DNA of 64,000 nt. It comes from Myxocyprinus asiaticus (lineage: Eukaryota > Chordata > Actinopteri > Cypriniformes > Catostomidae). Positions 13,109-25,000 of this stretch are shown one piece after another. Each line of letters begins with the position of its first letter. Positions within the stretch are counted from its first letter, which is position 1. The stretch is from positions 36,599,377-36,663,376 of the forward strand of contig NC_059387.1 in assembly GCF_019703515.2 (NCBI RefSeq), read 5' to 3'. The notes below the pieces were generated by a model, which did not search any database, was not told the DNA's origin, and was given only the letters and a program-made list of their open reading frames with translations. Position numbers and translations under genes: made by a program.

Positions 13109-13374
13109 AGGGTTAGGTTTAGGGGTAGGGTTAGGGTTAGAGGATAGAATCTATAGTTTGTACAGTATAAAAATCATTATGTCTATGGAGAGTCATCATA
13201 ATGATAGCTGCACCAACATGGGTGTGTGTGTGTGTCTGTTTGTATACGTGTTTGTATGTGTGTGTTTGTTTGTATGTGTCTGTGTATGTGTTTCTGTGAG
13301 TGTGTGTATGTGTTTCTATGTGTGTGTGTGTCTGTTTGTGTGTGTATGTGTGTCTGGGAGTGTGTGTATGTGTT

Positions 13375-13414
<40 letters not shown>

Positions 13415-16400
13415 TGTATGAGTGTGTGTGTATGTGTTTGTATGAGTGTGTGTATGTGTGTGTATGTTTGTGCGTGTGTGTCAGATGGAATTCTCTCTAA
13501 ACCAGTTGGATGAATTATAGCTGATCTCATTATAAACCAGCAGTTTGTTTATTGAAGAGCAAATGAAATGGCTTCCCAAGTGCAGTTTTCTTTCCTTGTG
13601 TTTAATTGCCAATAGCCTTTAGTTTACAACACAGACATGAACCAGGATTTGCTACTTGCTAATGCTCATCAGTGGTATCAGGAGGACGATCATTCTCATC
13701 TTAGAGAGTGTTTTATTCTGCAAAAATATATACAGTATATGCCCAGGAGTGCAAGATTATGAGAAAGATGGTAAATTTTGAAGTTGTATGTCTGCTAAAA
13801 GTGAATTTTGTCTACAGGAGAACACAAACATGTAGACACAAACTCACTCATTTTCATGCGGCAGCTCCTGATCGGCTTCAATGGCAGAAGACTCGACGTC
13901 CACACTGCTCTCAGTGCTGCCCGCACCGGACACACAACACGGACTGTCTGGAGTGACCACATTTCCACTGAACACACACACACACACGCACACACACACA
14001 CACTGTAAGTGTCTGAGAGGGCTGTGTCTGTATATTTATAAATGCAGTGATGATGATTTTGGTCATTGTTGGTCAAATGTTTTGGATTTACTTGATTCTT
14101 CTTTCAAGTGCTTGAATATGAAGCTCTTTCTCCTGCAGTATTTTCTTTAAGCAGCTGATTTCTCTCTGTTTCTCAAGAAGTTCCTTCTGAAGCCTGTAGT
14201 TACACTCCTCTAGTGTCTCACAGAATGCCTGACAGACACACACAATTAAACTGTGAATGATGAATTCATCAGAATCAGCTATATTGTCAGGCATGCTTAC
14301 ACATACAAGGACTCTGTCTTGGTGACAGGAGCTTCCAGTGCACAACAATACAATACAGCAACAATGATGAATGATGAATTAATGATGAATTAATGATGAA
14401 TTCAACTGCTAACAGGACATTTCATTAGTATTAATTGAAGGAATATTCCGGGTTCAATACAAGTTAAGTTCAATCGATAGCATTGTTGCCAAAATGTTGA
14501 TTACCACAAAAATTCATTTCGACTCGTTCTTCCTTTTCATTAAATCTGTGTTCCAGTGAGAAACTTACAATGGAAGTCAATGGGGTCAATCTGTAAACAT
14601 TAAAATACTCACTGTTTCAAAAGTATAGACACAAGACATAAACAATATGTGTGTTAACATGATTTTACTGTGAGAAAATCACTTACTAACCACATCTGTG
14701 TAAAGTTATAGACAATTATACAACTTTGTTGCCATGACAATGTAATGGTGTAAACCTTAAAACTCTAAAACGACCATTAAATTTACGATTTTAAAAACAT
14801 TACAGCTCAAATAATGCACAAGTTTTAACAGAAGAGTTAATGTAAGTGCTTTATAAAATTATAAATTTCACATTTCTGTCTTTAAACCCTCCAAATATTG
14901 ACCCCATTGACTTCCATTGTAAGTGTCTCACTGGAACACACATTTAAAGAAAAGGAGGGATGAGTCGAAATTAATTTTTGTGGTAATTAATATTATGACA
15001 CAAATGCTGTCCATTGAGATTAACTTGTATTGAACCCAATATACTCCTTTAACGCTGTCTGAACGTTAACCACGTTACATTTTCACTAACAACGCTAAGG
15101 ATGTTCCAATTCTGATTTTTTGGAGACCGACTAGGAGTACAGATACTACCTTTTCAGTACTCGCTGATACAATGTGCGTTTTCTTTTTCTTTTTTTTATA
15201 ATGTTGCAGTTTTCAATCACAATACTGTGATGATTTGAGGATGTTTGTTATGTTTCAGCAACTTTTACTCAAAACACAAATATCACAAACAAGAAAAATC
15301 ACAAACATAATTCACAGAAAGAAATGCATATAAAAATAATCACCAGAAACAAAACCAAGAGAGCTGGTAATGACACTAGGACATATCACAATTTGAATGT
15401 GTTTGCTGAATGTTTAAGCATTGAAATTCATATGTCAAATGGTATCGATTTTAGGTATCAGAGCATTTTCACGAGTACGAGTACGTATAGGGACATCCCT
15501 GTACTACACTTAATTAAGCTCTAATGCTGCCTTCAGATGGACTACAGTCATTGGCTGGGTTTAGAATCATGTGACTGACTTGTGTGATGTAAAGGATCAT
15601 GTGTCAGAAGTATGTAACTGTCTGAAGTGTGAGTAGTTTTATATTCCACACAAACATGTGACCCACTCACCCGACTCTCCTCCAGACTGTCAAACGGGCC
15701 AGGCGGATCGTCCAGACACAAGAATTCCCGAACTGCCACACTGAGGACAAACATTCAGTCCGTCACACACTCATATCAGACCAGACTCATCAGAAATAAA
15801 AGACATACACATCATTCATGAATCTGAGGAGTTCCCTCACCAGTTGGCGATGTCTTTATGGGCCACGAGGTTCTGGAGGAACGCCTGCAAGCCGAGCTGT
15901 CTGTCCTCCAAGAAATCTGTCTCATAATTATCTTTAAACCAACGCTTTGGAGGAAGAGACAAGCGGAATCCAGGAAACATCTCCTTCAGCTAAACACACA
16001 GAGACACAACAAACATCACCAGAACACATGAGACAAACAGAATCACAGGATCTTTAGGACTGATGGATGAACTTCATATTTCTGACCTTGTCGTTGAGTC
16101 TTGAGAAGTCTGTGTAGCGTCTGAACACGACCCAACTCTCTTCTGGAGTCTTCTTCACCAGAACTTTATAAACCTGCAGCACAGAAACACTCGATCGAGC
16201 AGACAGAATTTACATGAAACCACACAAACCTCACTTCAGATCCAGAGACTTCTGATGTGTACACGTAACATTTGAGCAGTAGGTTCGAGCTAAACTCCTG
16301 CGTCTCTTTCTCGACATAGATCAGATAAACTCCCTAAAACATCTTGACTCATGAATCAGTCCAAACTTGACCGATGAGAACCCAGACAGAGCACTGGTGG

Positions 16401-16736
16401 TCCAGACTCACATGGTGCCTCATCGACTGACGTCACCAGCTGTGAATTAAACACTGACGTCCTGGTGAATGCTGAAGGACTCACTGTGAATTTGGCCCGT
16501 TCCTCCATCACCTCGTACCCCAGCACGGTTGGTGTGATGGGCCGCTCCTCCCAGCTCAGACCCGGGGTCTCTGGCGGGCTGTTCGGATGCGGGTAACTGG
16601 AATATTCCACCGAGCGCTCGGTGCCGTTGAGTCTGGCGCGGGTGACGGGACTCTGACACGGCGGGGCGGCTCTCTTACTGTCCGCCTGCGGGGCTCTGTC
16701 TATGGGCACCGGCACAGGAACAAACGGTGTGGCCAT
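12086..16736 (-). CDS. snx16: Sorting nexin 16
   Basis: A PX-domain sorting nexin that binds phosphatidylinositol 3-phosphate on early and late endosomes and acts in endosomal trafficking. Seven coding exons: 16736-16485, 16173-16087, 15989-15841, 15740-15671, 14228-14092, 13967-13848 and 12185-12086. All have AG/GT borders and matching phases, and sum to 304 codons plus stop. The N-terminus [12 protein letters not shown] and the PX domain (about residues 72-186) are diagnostic: [12 protein letters not shown] with the lipid-binding Arg near residue 102, [27 protein letters not shown] and [21 protein letters not shown] coiled coil ([19 protein letters not shown]) follows. The human protein is about 344 residues, and this one is shorter in the N-terminal linker. 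The ATG was chosen because it gives the family N-terminus. The last exon is poorly conserved and least certain. Confidence 0.92.
12234..12456 (+). repeat. GT run plus GGGGAC palindromic repeat
   Basis: A (GT)n tract, then a segment with the paired palindromic boxes TGGGGACCAAATGTCCCC and GGGGACATTTTGTTGGTCCC. This is a repeat widely associated with GT microsatellites in fish. It forms the 5' half of the unit whose 3' half is amplified next to it. Confidence 0.7.
12457..13215 (+). repeat. Composite minisatellite: five telomere-like cores separated by GT runs
   Basis: Five copies start near 12457, 12600, 12788, 12954 and 13107. Each holds GGTTTAGGGGTAGGGTTAGG, then ATAGAATCTATAG, TACAGTATAAAAATCATTAT and ATGATAGCTGCACCAACAT. 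Variable (GT)n runs join successive copies. The array lies in the last intron of snx16. The cores are about 110 bp and nearly identical, so the array has expanded recently. Confidence 0.9.
13216..13483 (+). repeat. GT-rich microsatellite
   Basis: Imperfect (GT)n with TATG and TCTG interruptions. The long Cys/Val frames across it are repeat artefacts. Confidence 0.9.
14262..14355 (-). mobile_element. LINE 3' tail fragment in snx16 intron
   Basis: Matches the tail at 5046-5140: AATCAGCT near 14270, TGCTTACACATACAAGGA and TGTCTTGGTGACAGGAGCTT. Only about 90 bp remains, then short tandem AATGATGAATT units follow. Confidence 0.75.
14431..15052. mobile_element. MITE with long terminal inverted repeats
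   Basis: A 620-bp element in the intron between snx16 exons 4 and 5. Its arms (about 14437-14590 and 14895-15048) are inverted copies, e.g. GGGTTCAATACAAGTTAA against TTAACTTGTATTGAACCC, and ACTTACAATGGAAGTCAATG against CATTGACTTCCATTGTAAGT. TTAA occurs at both ends, which would fit a piggyBac-type target duplication, though the left boundary is slightly diverged. It has no coding capacity. Confidence 0.85.
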
Positions 16737-17004
16737 CGCTCTCCACACACACACACACACAGAGAGAGAGACTGAAGAGAGAAGTGAGAGTTTATCAGAT
16801 CAACACTGAAGTTCATTCAACTAATGACGTCATCAGCGCTACAGACAGTGATGATTCTCATTGAAATATCATAATTCACAAAGAAACAAACAAATCAAAT
16901 TCATAACAATAACCCATCAGTCTGATTAAAAATGTCATATTTACAGTAGTCTGTCTTTATATTACATTTCGTATTATTATAAATTAACGTGTTCATAATT
17001 ACTG

Positions 17005-17115
17005 AATGTTTTGATTGCTGTTATTCCTCCATCCGCCCGTCTGACGCTCGGCCGGACACACGTCATAACGCCATCGCGGAAATGACGCGTAACGTACTCT
17101 TGAAAACTGTAAATA
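17005..17115 (-). promoter_or_regulatory. snx16: Probable snx16 promoter or 5' exon region
   Basis: A short CpG-rich island in AT-rich surroundings, 270-380 bp upstream of the snx16 start codon. It contains ACGTCATAACG and ATGACGCGTAACGTAC (CRE-like half sites). No TATA box is evident, which fits a housekeeping trafficking gene. The assignment is by position and composition only. Confidence 0.45.
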
Positions 17116-17492
17116 ATAAAAAAGTAGAAATGTGAAGATGTTGGACTCATCGCGGTTACTGGTTGAAATAACGCAAAACATTTGAAATCCAGTAAAGACT
17201 CATTAACAGCATCTAGTTAATTTAAATTATAAATGGTAATTTTCGGATCATTTGACTAGTAAAACAATTTATTGATTTAATTAAAGTTATGTATCAAAAT
17301 ATTTAACTTTATATTCCTCTACTCCTGTGTTATATAGAATAGCAATCTGATTGTTAACAGCACACATAATGATGGTTCTGGCCTCTCAGATGAGAGTTTT
17401 GTGTTTATGTGTTTATGTCTTACACAGTGGAACACATATCGAGATGTTTGGGGGGGAAAAGATGCAATGAAAGTGTATGATGATGATGAGGT

Positions 17493-17622
17493 AAGCGTCT
17501 CCTTTTGTATTCCACAAAAGATAGAAAGACCAGTGTAGCTGTTTTAAAGGGTTTGGAACAACATGAGAGTAAATAAATAATGATAACTTTATTTTTGGGT
17601 TTAACTATTCCTTAAGCGCTTT
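17493..17622 (+). mobile_element. Short MITE fragment
   Basis: Shows the common fish motif GGTTTGGAACAACATGAGAG followed by TTTATTTTTGGGTTTAACTA and ends in an ATTCCTTAA-like terminus, resembling the end of the MITEs at 5443 and 44870. Confidence 0.5.
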
Positions 17623-19399
17623 TATATTGCTTCTCAACAAAATAAGTTAATCTTTTCCAGATGAATATTTTAATCATTTCATTTGGCTTAAGTACAATGG
17701 CAATATAAAACTCAATTATTTTAGTATGCAAACATGTTTTCTTTACAATATCACATAGTATAAAGGAGTCTTTATACATGAAAATATATAGCTTTATATT
17801 ATAGAAAAGGGGTCCCTCGCAAAGGGATTATGATATTCCCCCACTCCGCTCACTTTTCATCTTGCAATTTGTACAAATTTAATATGCTAAACATCACACT
17901 ATCTACTGAAACCATACACCGATGCAAGTGAAAACACTGGAAACCAGTAAACGAAAACAGGCTTCCGTTATGAATTGTGGAAAGAGTGAAATCTCAAAAA
18001 TAGTTGGTCAAGATTAAAATCAAAGAATTCAATTCAGCAGTTAAATCTGATAACACTGGTATCATAAATTGTGCTGATCACACTAACAAACGCTATTTTT
18101 CAAACTGGTTTAGCTCATGCGCATGTGCATTCTTGAGTTGATTGACAGGCGATGTCTGTACCTTAAAGGTGATTGGCTCTTTTACCAGTAGGGCGGGATT
18201 TCCTTTTCTACATCCGCCATATTGGGTGTTCCAGTTTCTCCCATTAATTTGAATACAAGTGCTCTGTCTCTGCTTAAGAGTCTCTGGCTTTACTCACTGT
18301 GAAGGGAGTGTGACACTACTGTATGAATGTACCCTTCGCTAACAGTCTTGTGGAAGGACCCTTCATGAATAATTATTTTCTTTCGTTTGGAACGACCCTT
18401 CGAGTGGCATCCCCTTCCTGCAGTGCCCTTCAAGGGCGCAGAAATGCCATTTGGAAAACACCCACGATTTCCAGTGATTGATGATTTTCATTTTAACTGA
18501 GGGCTTGTAAAATCACACCTCATGTTCACTTTGTGAAGAAAATCTGTTTGTAATTGAGAACTCGACGTTGAGGATGTTTAGGGGACTTTAGTAAATGATT
18601 TACATGTTGAACATGTTCCACAAGCAGAAAATACAATGACATTTGTATTTGCTTTATATATTTAACTCAATTTACTCATTTAAACAAATACTTTTTTGGC
18701 AATTAAATGTTCTTGTTTATCTCAGTGGATCGGAGTAAATGCTATCTTACAATATATTTTTGTTGTTCTATGTTGTGACATTTTAAATATACGTTTTACA
18801 TTTCAACAGGTGAGCATATTTGTTATTAACCATTCTTAAGAGCATTTGCAGTTGCTACTGTGTTTTGTTTCTGTTGTTTTGAATGTTATGGTGATATGTA
18901 GTATAGCTGCCAGACATCTTCATTGTGCAGTGAACTAGTTATTCATTGGTAATCTGCTTATATCTAATCGCTGTTCTACTGCAGACTAGTCACATCTTGT
19001 GTCATCACTCATTGTTAGTCATATAGTTCTATTTTACTCTGTGAAACAAACATTACTGGCCTTTCAGCTGCTGTGTAGTTTGTGCTTTTATTTTTGAATT
19101 GCTGTAAAAAGACAGACTGAAGACTTCTGTCAGTGTTTAGAGGCTCAGTTCTCTCTGAAACTTCAGTATTTTGCTCATACATCCCCTACATCTGTATATA
19201 ACAGATCTGTATTTGTACATACGTGTGTATATACATAAGAACTAAAAACTGATTTCATCAGCTGATCAGATCAATCAGTCAGTCATGAATATTTGTGTCT
19301 GCATCACTGATGTTCAGTGTTTAGATGAAACAGCTGGTTTAAGACTTTTTTCTATCACATTTTACTGTAAATATTTCATTTCACTGCATTCAGAATTAC
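17623..19399. other. Intergenic AT-rich sequence between snx16 and the serpin
   Basis: No coding exon recognised. A possible repeat fragment lies at 18290-18470 (repeated ACCCTTC and CCCTTCAAGGGCGCAG). The rest shows no structure I can name. Confidence 0.5.
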
Positions 19400-19503
19400 C
19401 CAATTGTGAGAACACACCCTGTAAGTGTGAGAGTGTGAGAGAGAAAGAATGTGTATAGTGTGTGATGTGTGTGAGAGAAAGTGTGTGTTTGTGTGTGAGA
19501 GAG

Positions 19504-19537
<34 letters not shown>

Positions 19538-19557
19538 TGTGTGTTGTGTAGGTGTAT

Positions 19558-19610
<53 letters not shown>

Positions 19611-21085
19611 GTGTGTGTGTGTTGTGTCTGTGTTTAAGGGTGTGTTGTGTGTATGTGTGTGTAAGGGTGTTTTGTGTATGTGCTGTGTGTAAAAGTGTGT
19701 GTGTGTTGTGTATGTGTGTGTGTATGTTGTGTTGTGTGTATGGGTGTGTGTTGCGTAAGGGTGTGTGTGTGTTGTGTATGTGTAAGGGTGTGTGTGTATA
19801 TGTGTTGTGTAAGGGTGTGTGTTGTGTGTGTGTGTGTGAAAGGGTGTGTGTGTATGTTGTGTTGTGTGTAAGGGTGTGTGTGTATGGGTGTGTGTAAGGG
19901 TGTGCGTGTATGTTGTGTGTGTGTATGTGTGTTGTATATGTGTAAGGGTGTGTGTGTGTGTATGTTGTGATGTATGTGTGTGTGTGTGTATGTTGTGTTG
20001 TGTGGGAGTGTGTATTGTGTGTGTGTGTTGTGTATGTGTAAGGGTGTGTGTGTGTATGTGTGTTGTGTTGTGTGTAAGGGGGTGTGTGTATGTTGTGTTG
20101 TGTGTAAGGGTGTTTGTGTATGTTGTGTGTAAGGGTGTGTGTGTATGGGTATGTGTATATGTTGTGTTGTGTGTAAGGGTGTGTGTTGTGTGTGTGTATG
20201 TGTGTTGTGTATGTGTAAGGGTGTTTGTGTATGTTGTGTTGTGTGTGTTGGGTGTGTAAGGGTGTGTGTGTATGTTGTGTGGGAGTGTGTATGGGTGTGT
20301 GTTGTGTAAGGGTGTGTGTGAACGTGTTGTGTAAGGGTGTGTGTTATGTGTGTTTGTAAGGGTGTGTATGTGTGTTGTGTGTAAGGGGGTGTGTGTATGT
20401 TGTGTTGTGTGAGGGTGTGTGTGTATGTTGTGTTGTGTGTGAGGGTGTGTGTGTATGTTGTGTTGTGTGTATGTGGTGTGTTGTGTTTGTGTATGGTGTG
20501 TTGTGTGTGTATGTGTTGTGTGTGTAAGGGTGTGTGTTATGTGTGTTTGTAAGGGTGTGTATGTGTGTGTGTGTATGTTGTGTTGTGTGTAAGGGTGTGT
20601 GTGTGTGTGTATGTTGTGTTGTGTGTATGTTGTGTGTATGTGGTGTGTTGTGTTTGTGTATGTTGTGTGTGTAAGGGTGTGTGTTATGTGTTTTTGTAAG
20701 GGTGTGTATGTGTGTTGTGTGTGTATGTTGTGTTGTGTGTAAGGGGTGTGTGTGTGTGTGTGTATGTTGTGCTGTGTGTGAGGGTGTGTGTGTATGTTGT
20801 GTTGTATGTGGTGTGTTGTGTTTGTGTATGTTGTGTTGTGTGTATGTGTTGTGTGTGTAAGGGTGTGTGTTATGTGTTTTTGTAAGGGTGTGTATGTGTG
20901 TTGTGTGTGTATGTTGCGTTGTGTGTAAGGGTGTGTGTGTGTGTATGTTGTGCTGTGTGTGAGGGTGTGTGTGTATGTTGTGTTGTGTGTGTGTATGTGG
21001 TGTGTTGTGTATGTGTAAGGGTGTTTGTGTATGGTGTGTATGTGTTGTGTGTGTAAGGGTGTGTGTATGGGTGTGTCTGCTCATA
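19400..21085 (+). repeat. 1.7 kb GT-rich variable tandem repeat
   Basis: A long array built from GTGTGTAAGGGTGTGTGTGT, TATGTTGTGTTGTGTG and related units, with a pure GA run at 19579-19604. Unit order varies but higher-order blocks of roughly 150-250 bp recur (e.g. around 20560-20960). The long Thr/His and Cys/Val frames here are artefacts. It lies immediately upstream of the serpin 5' region. Confidence 0.95.
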
Positions 21086-21099
21086 TATTCTCTCTGTAT

Positions 21100-21160
21100 C
21101 TCCAGAGACTCATTCATTCATTCCGTCTGATCTCGTCCAGCTGAAGTCGCGTTACAACAT
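21100..21160 (+). other. Possible non-coding first exon of the serpin
   Basis: Sequence ending ACAACAT followed by a good donor GTAAGT at 21161. Clade B serpins usually have an untranslated first exon, and the translation-start exon at 21685 has its own acceptor. No transcript evidence. Confidence 0.35.
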
Positions 21161-21384
21161 GTAAGTCTTTCAGATCATTGTAATAATTCAGATAATTATT
21201 AAATAATGATTAAGAGTATTAAGGAAAGTACTTAAGCGTTAATGACGAATAACTCTTGAGTCTAATAGAAGAACCCGCGGTAATATATAGACCCTTCATG
21301 TAATAGTTTACGACGTCGTTCGATGCTGCTTGTCTTTAGTTTTATCAAACATGAGTAAAACACTTTACAGCTGAAATGCGACGC

Positions 21385-21520
21385 AGCCTTTCGCCATTGA
21401 TATTACGTCATCGCGCTGTACTGTTGTTTTTCTGTCATTTGAAAGAGTTCGACCAATCATAATCCTTTGCTGTAGTAATCTGTCCAATGGGCTGAAAGAT
21501 TGGTGAGACGCTGCAGCTCG
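21385..21520 (+). promoter_or_regulatory. CRE and CCAAT-rich segment
   Basis: Contains ATTACGTCATCGCG, ACCAATCATAATCC, TCCAATGGGC and GATTGGTGAG within 130 bp, a promoter-like cluster 165-300 bp upstream of the serpin start codon. It could be an alternative serpin promoter or an intronic enhancer if the 21.1 kb exon is real. Confidence 0.4.
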
Positions 21521-21684
21521 TTACGCTGACAATGCGGAATTAAAAAGAAATTAAATAAATCGACTGTCAGTAATATTTAAGAGGCCTTTTGAAACATGCT
21601 GAATTGTAGTTTGTCAACTGTTGTATTTATGGTTCATTAAGCAGTATGTGTAAATAAACTCTATATTCTGTGTTTGTGTTCAGA

Positions 21685-21982
21685 ATGGAGTCTCTCTCTA
21701 CAGCAAACACTCAGTTCTGTCTCAGTCTGTTCCAGCAGATCAACGCAGGAAACGCCGCACAAAATGTCTTTTATTCTCCTGTCAGTATTTCTGCTGCTCT
21801 GTCGATGCTGTCACTCGGAGCATCAGGAAACACAGCGGCTCAGATGAGTAAGGTGAGTGTTCAACATGTTAAAAAGTTACTTCAGTTAGAGATTTATTCG
21901 TGTTCATCACATGATCAGTGATAAATCTGTCGCTCCACAAATCGTTTGTTTGCTTATTGAGCTGCTGGTTTAGTCTTGGGTG

Positions 21983-22053
<71 letters not shown>

Positions 22054-25000
22054 TTCTCTCTGTCTGTCTGTCTCTTTCTGTCTCTCTCTGTCTGTCTGTC
22101 TGTCTGTCTCTGATGGTATGACCTTCTGACTCTCCTGTCATAATTGATGTAGGTTGTTTACACCAATAGAAAGATCTGTTATTTATTACCACAGCAACGC
22201 CTACTTTATCATATCCAACTGACCGCAGGGCAATAAACTGTTATGAAATGGTTCTTCTATCTGAGTCAGACTGAGCAGATTAATCCAGGGTGAGTGAATC
22301 ATTAGTGAGTTTAAACCCTCGGGAGGGCAGTTTTCAGCTATAGGTGTATCTGCACGGCTGTGTTGTAAGAGAACTGATATTCACATTGAATCGACAGGCT
22401 GATTTCAGTAAAACTATAAGTAAACCATTCGTAGGTCAATTTCCCCGAGTGGTTCTTTCAAAACATTTTGTTGTATGAATGTCCCAACATGTCAACGTGG
22501 GACTCAACCAATGTCGTGAGTTGGGGGTGGGACTATGTTTGATCAAGGGTGGACGAGAGAAGTGTTCAGGAAAGATGTTTGAAAACAATAATTTTTTGTA
22601 ATTCCACTTGGTGTCACAGAAATGACACTCTTGGGGTTTAATGTTGGACTGAGGTGGGATAAATGCACTTACACACAAATTACAAATACAGAAAAAATAT
22701 TCCTAAATTCATGTTTTATATATGACATCATGCATGAAGAAACATGAAATAATTAATTGAAAAAATATGAAATTATAAGTTCTAAAACCAGAAAATTGCA
22801 ATCTCCTCTTTTTTTTTAACCCTAACAAGTAACATCGTGTTAAGAAATTAAAATATAAAATATTTATTACAACATTTCATACTGAGGTGATGGCTGTGTG
22901 TCGCAGTCTATACTCCATCACTGTGACTAACATGCTGCCGATAACTTCTCTCCCCCTAACTTGTGTTGTTATAGTACAAGATCTTTTATAATTTTTTTTG
23001 TAAACAGTCGACTTGTACATTAGTCCTGTAAGATGTTTAGTGTTCCTGTAAGCTTCAGATGGAAAATTGTGTCATGCACACACTGTCTGAAATGTAGTTT
23101 TATTACCAGACAAGAAGAATTAGACCATCTTTCTAAAGACAGACTTGGGCTTGTTTTACGCAACAGGCTTTCTCCAGAATCTTTACTTTATCTTTAGCAG
23201 TCAAATTAGTTAGATGTGTTACCGGCTTAAACATCAACCAGAACATGACCCAACAGTTTATCTGTCCCTATAAGTTTGAGTCGGGTAGCAGATCTGTATA
23301 ATAGAGACACACATTAAGTGTTTGGCCGCACTGATGCTGATTTGTATTTTAGTTTTTTTGCTGCATTTCTCTTACACAACCAAAGCAGCATCAGAATACT
23401 GTGATACTGCGGGCTGAGGTGGGGCAGATCTGTCATATTTTAGTTCAGCTTTTATGTGACATTGTGTATTTACACAGAATTTAGAGCAGGCACAGAGAAG
23501 TTTGAACTCACCCCACGCCTTAAGAAGAATAACAGTCTCTGTTCTTGTTTTATTGTGCTATTTATTTCTTGAAAGTACAGCTGTTGTTCCGCTGTGTTTC
23601 ATGTCATAATTTCTCTCTCCTGACATATGGTCATTTTTTGTTACATTTTAAATTGGAGCTTTAAAAGGTGAATTTTCAAAGTTTGATGTTTGTTTTACTT
23701 ATTGGCATTTATGTAAGAATCTGTGCTGTATCTGTGTGCTTCAACAAATATATCACATCTAAATCAACGAAAACGGCATCAAAAGCTTCAATAAGGCAGT
23801 TGAGAACAGCTCTCAAGCTTATATAACATGAGTACTAACAGTGGGGTCAAAGGGCATCACCATAACAATAACACAGTGATGTTGTGTTAGCAGGGTTACA
23901 TACACACACTTTTTCTTCATATACATTTTGCATTCATTAATGTATATCTTCTTTTACAGAATAAATCAGTCAGCAGTTTAAACAATGTTCAAGTATTGTC
24001 CACACACCTTTAATAAAGTTGACTATAACAGTGTTTGATGAAGATTATTTGTTCAACCTGTTCTGAAGGATATGCAGAGTTTGTATCAGGGATTTTTTTT
24101 GCTCAGAGAAATGTTTCCTGTACAACTTCAGTATTTTGACATATTAAAACTATTATTCACTGTTTGTCTCCAGACTTTGCATTTTGCAGATGCAGAGGGT
24201 GAAATCCACGTTGGTTTCAACAAGTTTCTGAGTGAGCTGAACAAAGCAGAAGCTCCATACGCTTTGAGTCTCGCTAGTCGCCTCTATGGAGATCAGTCCT
24301 ACCAGTTTGTTGAGGTGAGATCTGTTTATTCATACAGAGAAAGAATGCTGCGCTGTTTATAGAAATTTGGTAAATGTTATGTTTTAATAGCTATTCTGCT
24401 GCTTAGTATCTCATCAACCAAATTTAGACCAGACATCTGTTACAGGAGTATCTTAAAAGAAATGATTTGCTATTTAAATGTACACAATGATTTACACCAC
24501 TGTGAAGTATGTCATTATTTTCTCCCTCTGTGTTGTTTAGAAATTCCTTAGTGATACAAAAAGCCTGTATGAGGCCGGACTGGAGACCGTTGACTTCATC
24601 CAGAATGCAGAAGCAGCACGTGTGGACATCAACAGCTGGGTGGAGAAACTAACACAAGGTGAAAAACAACTTGTTGAACTGTAAAAATTACTCTAGAGGA
24701 TATAAGAAACACAACAAGATATCATTCATATTATATCACGTGATTGATCAATAATTTGAGATTTGAGATGTTTCTGCAGTGCCATGTAGTGGATTATAAT
24801 ATCAATTTCTAATCATAGAAAAGATCAAGAATCTGCTGGCTGAAGGAGACGTCGATTCATTGACAAGACTCGTGCTGGTGAACGCTATCTACTTCAAGGG
24901 AAACTGGGAGAGAAAATTCAGAGTAGAAAGCACCAAGGAGGAGCAGTTCAAGTTGAACAAGGTGAGATTTCAGAATAGAGTTTTAGTGTTCAGGTAATGT

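Noticed and set aside
12457..13215. Possible interstitial telomere array
   Set aside because: Only short TTAGGG-like runs within a larger unit, not pure TTAGGG repeats.
13158..13530. Overlapping frames on both strands over GT repeats
   Set aside because: Microsatellite artefacts in the snx16 intron.
19541..21117. Long frames rich in Cys/Val (plus) and Thr/His (minus)
   Set aside because: They are translations of the GT-rich tandem repeat, with no conserved domain, so not coding.
21869..22192. Arg/Glu-rich minus-strand frame
   Set aside because: A reading of the CT microsatellite in a serpin intron.
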